A stretch of 40,913 nt of DNA from Candidatus Sphingobacterium stercoripullorum (GTDB lineage: Bacteria; Bacteroidota; Bacteroidia; Sphingobacteriales; Sphingobacteriaceae), in contig DXEZ01000328.1 of NCBI GenBank assembly GCA_019114715.1, positions 1 to 40,913 on the forward strand, read 5' to 3'. The position numbers and the translations under genes were made by a program. The stretch's first letter is position 1; the number at the start of each line of letters is the position of its first letter. Under the pieces are notes generated by a model. That model made no database searches. It was not told where the DNA came from and was given only the letters and a program-made list of their open reading frames with translations. Positions 40,324 through 40,913 of the stretch are shown piece by piece.

Positions 40324-40913
40324 ATGAAGGTGTTCTTCGAATTAATTAAGAGAGAGTTTAAGTTATTTTTTAATAACAAGGTACTTCGACTTTTGTTTAT
40401 CGGAGCACCTATACTCTATGGCGTTTTGATTGGGAGCGTCTACCAAAAAGGGAAAATAACTGATCTTCCTATTTTAGTTGTCGATGAGGATAATAGTACG
40501 ATGAGCTCCAAGCTTATCGATATGCTAGAGGAGACCGAGGCCATTGAAGTTTCTGCGGTATTACCCTCTATTTTTGGCTCACGAGACTTAGCTATAGAAA
40601 AAGAAGCTACCGTTATACTTCACATTCCAAAGGGCTTTACTTCTGGTATTCAGCAGAATAAACTCCCAGAATTAACACTTTATGTAGATGCCTCTAACAC
40701 GCTAACTTCCAATACGGCTATGATGGCGGTAAATATAGCGGCAAGCACCATGAAGGCGGGGATACAAATAGAGAAGCAAATGAAGCAAGGGGTTCCAGCA
40801 CATGTCGCCCAACAGCAATTCGAACCCTTTAAAACCACGATCATTAGGCAGAGTATTCGCTCAAGCAACTACTTGTATTTTATGATGCCGGGAATCCTCC
40901 TCACCGTATTTCA
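40324..40913 (+). CDS. ABC-2 type transporter permease (3' end beyond window)
   Basis: Inner-membrane permease of the ABC-2 type. The first 196 residues are visible before the window ends. An N-terminal cytoplasmic-to-membrane stretch 'MKVFFELIKREFKLFFNNK' precedes helix 1 ('LRLLFIGAPILYGVLIGSV'). A large periplasmic domain of YhhJ/YbhR type follows ('PILVVDEDNSTMSSKLIDM', 'VILHIPKGFTSGI', 'ELTLYVDASNTLTSN'), and helix 2 begins at 'YFMMPGILLTVF'. It is the third gene of the TolC-adaptor-permease operon. An ATPase gene and possibly a second permease are expected downstream, outside the window. Confidence 0.92.
   Translation, partial: MKVFFELIKREFKLFFNNKVLRLLFIGAPILYGVLIGSVYQKGKITDLPILVVDEDNSTMSSKLIDMLEETEAIEVSAVLPSIFGSRDLAIEKEATVILHIPKGFTSGIQQNKLPELTLYVDASNTLTSNTAMMAVNIAASTMKAGIQIEKQMKQGVPAHVAQQQFEPFKTTIIRQSIRSSNYLYFMMPGILLTVF

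Noticed and set aside
1..40913. CRISPR arrays, insertion sequences, prophage genes or attachment sites
   Set aside because: No regularly spaced repeats, transposase or integrase motifs, or paired direct repeats at a tRNA were seen in the window.

Overview
The window is about 41 kb of AT-rich bacterial chromosome that looks like Bacteroidota, most likely order Cytophagales. Support: accA, ubiX, yajC, coaE and ppk1 homologues with Bacteroidota-like sequence and neighbours; DUF4199 and DUF1573 proteins; a long-form NusB; A-rich rather than Shine-Dalgarno ribosome sites; and promoters of the TTG-N19-TAnnTTTG type (clearest at 24250-24279). It is mostly core chromosome. I see no prophage, insertion sequence, integron or CRISPR array. 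One decayed AbiEi-like antitoxin gene is the only clear sign of accessory DNA.

Layout. 1-5.4 kb: an RND tripartite efflux operon (TolC-like, cut by the window edge, then membrane fusion protein, then HAE1-type pump) closed by a terminator. 5.6-6.4 kb: antitoxin pseudogene and remnants. 6.4-10.9 kb (minus): lipoprotein of unknown role, polyphosphate kinase, and a small operon of FMN reductase, DJ-1/PfpI protein and a membrane-anchored small protein. 10.9-15.1 kb: secreted GxDLY-type SGNH hydrolase, then on the minus strand a 5'-nucleotidase split into two genes, a FabG-type reductase and a hot-dog thioesterase. 15.2-18.3 kb (minus): aminotransferase, tyrA and accA. 18.9-20.4 kb: orphan LytTR response regulator, a 755-base gene-free stretch and tRNA-Arg(TCT). 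20.6-24.2 kb: divergent prmC/ribD, an ankyrin protein and ubiX. 24.3-28.9 kb: an apparent operon led by a dihydroorotase homologue that has lost its metal ligands, followed by an unknown acidic protein, DUF4199 membrane protein and two family-2 glycosyltransferases. 29.1-32.2 kb: small unknown protein, PhnP-like hydrolase, 50-residue membrane protein and an ABC exporter half. 32.6-37.2 kb: nusB, DUF1573, yajC, YbbR-domain protein, coaE and a nuclease-like metallo-beta-lactamase protein. 37.3-40.9 kb: Crp/Fnr regulator followed by a second, ABC-type, tripartite efflux operon that runs off the window.

How the genes fit together. Both ends encode envelope export systems with their own TolC-like channels. 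The middle holds housekeeping functions (fatty acid, aromatic amino acid, riboflavin and CoA synthesis, release-factor methylation, transcription antitermination) mixed with envelope proteins. The points most worth a second look are the pseudo-dihydroorotase and its leader stem, the 21-bp direct repeats upstream of the orphan LytTR regulator, the split 5'-nucleotidase, the paired stem-loops ahead of ubiX and the decayed antitoxin. I did not find a convincing wholly new system; the pseudo-dihydroorotase cluster is the best candidate for undescribed biology. All functions are read from sequence alone, with no database search.
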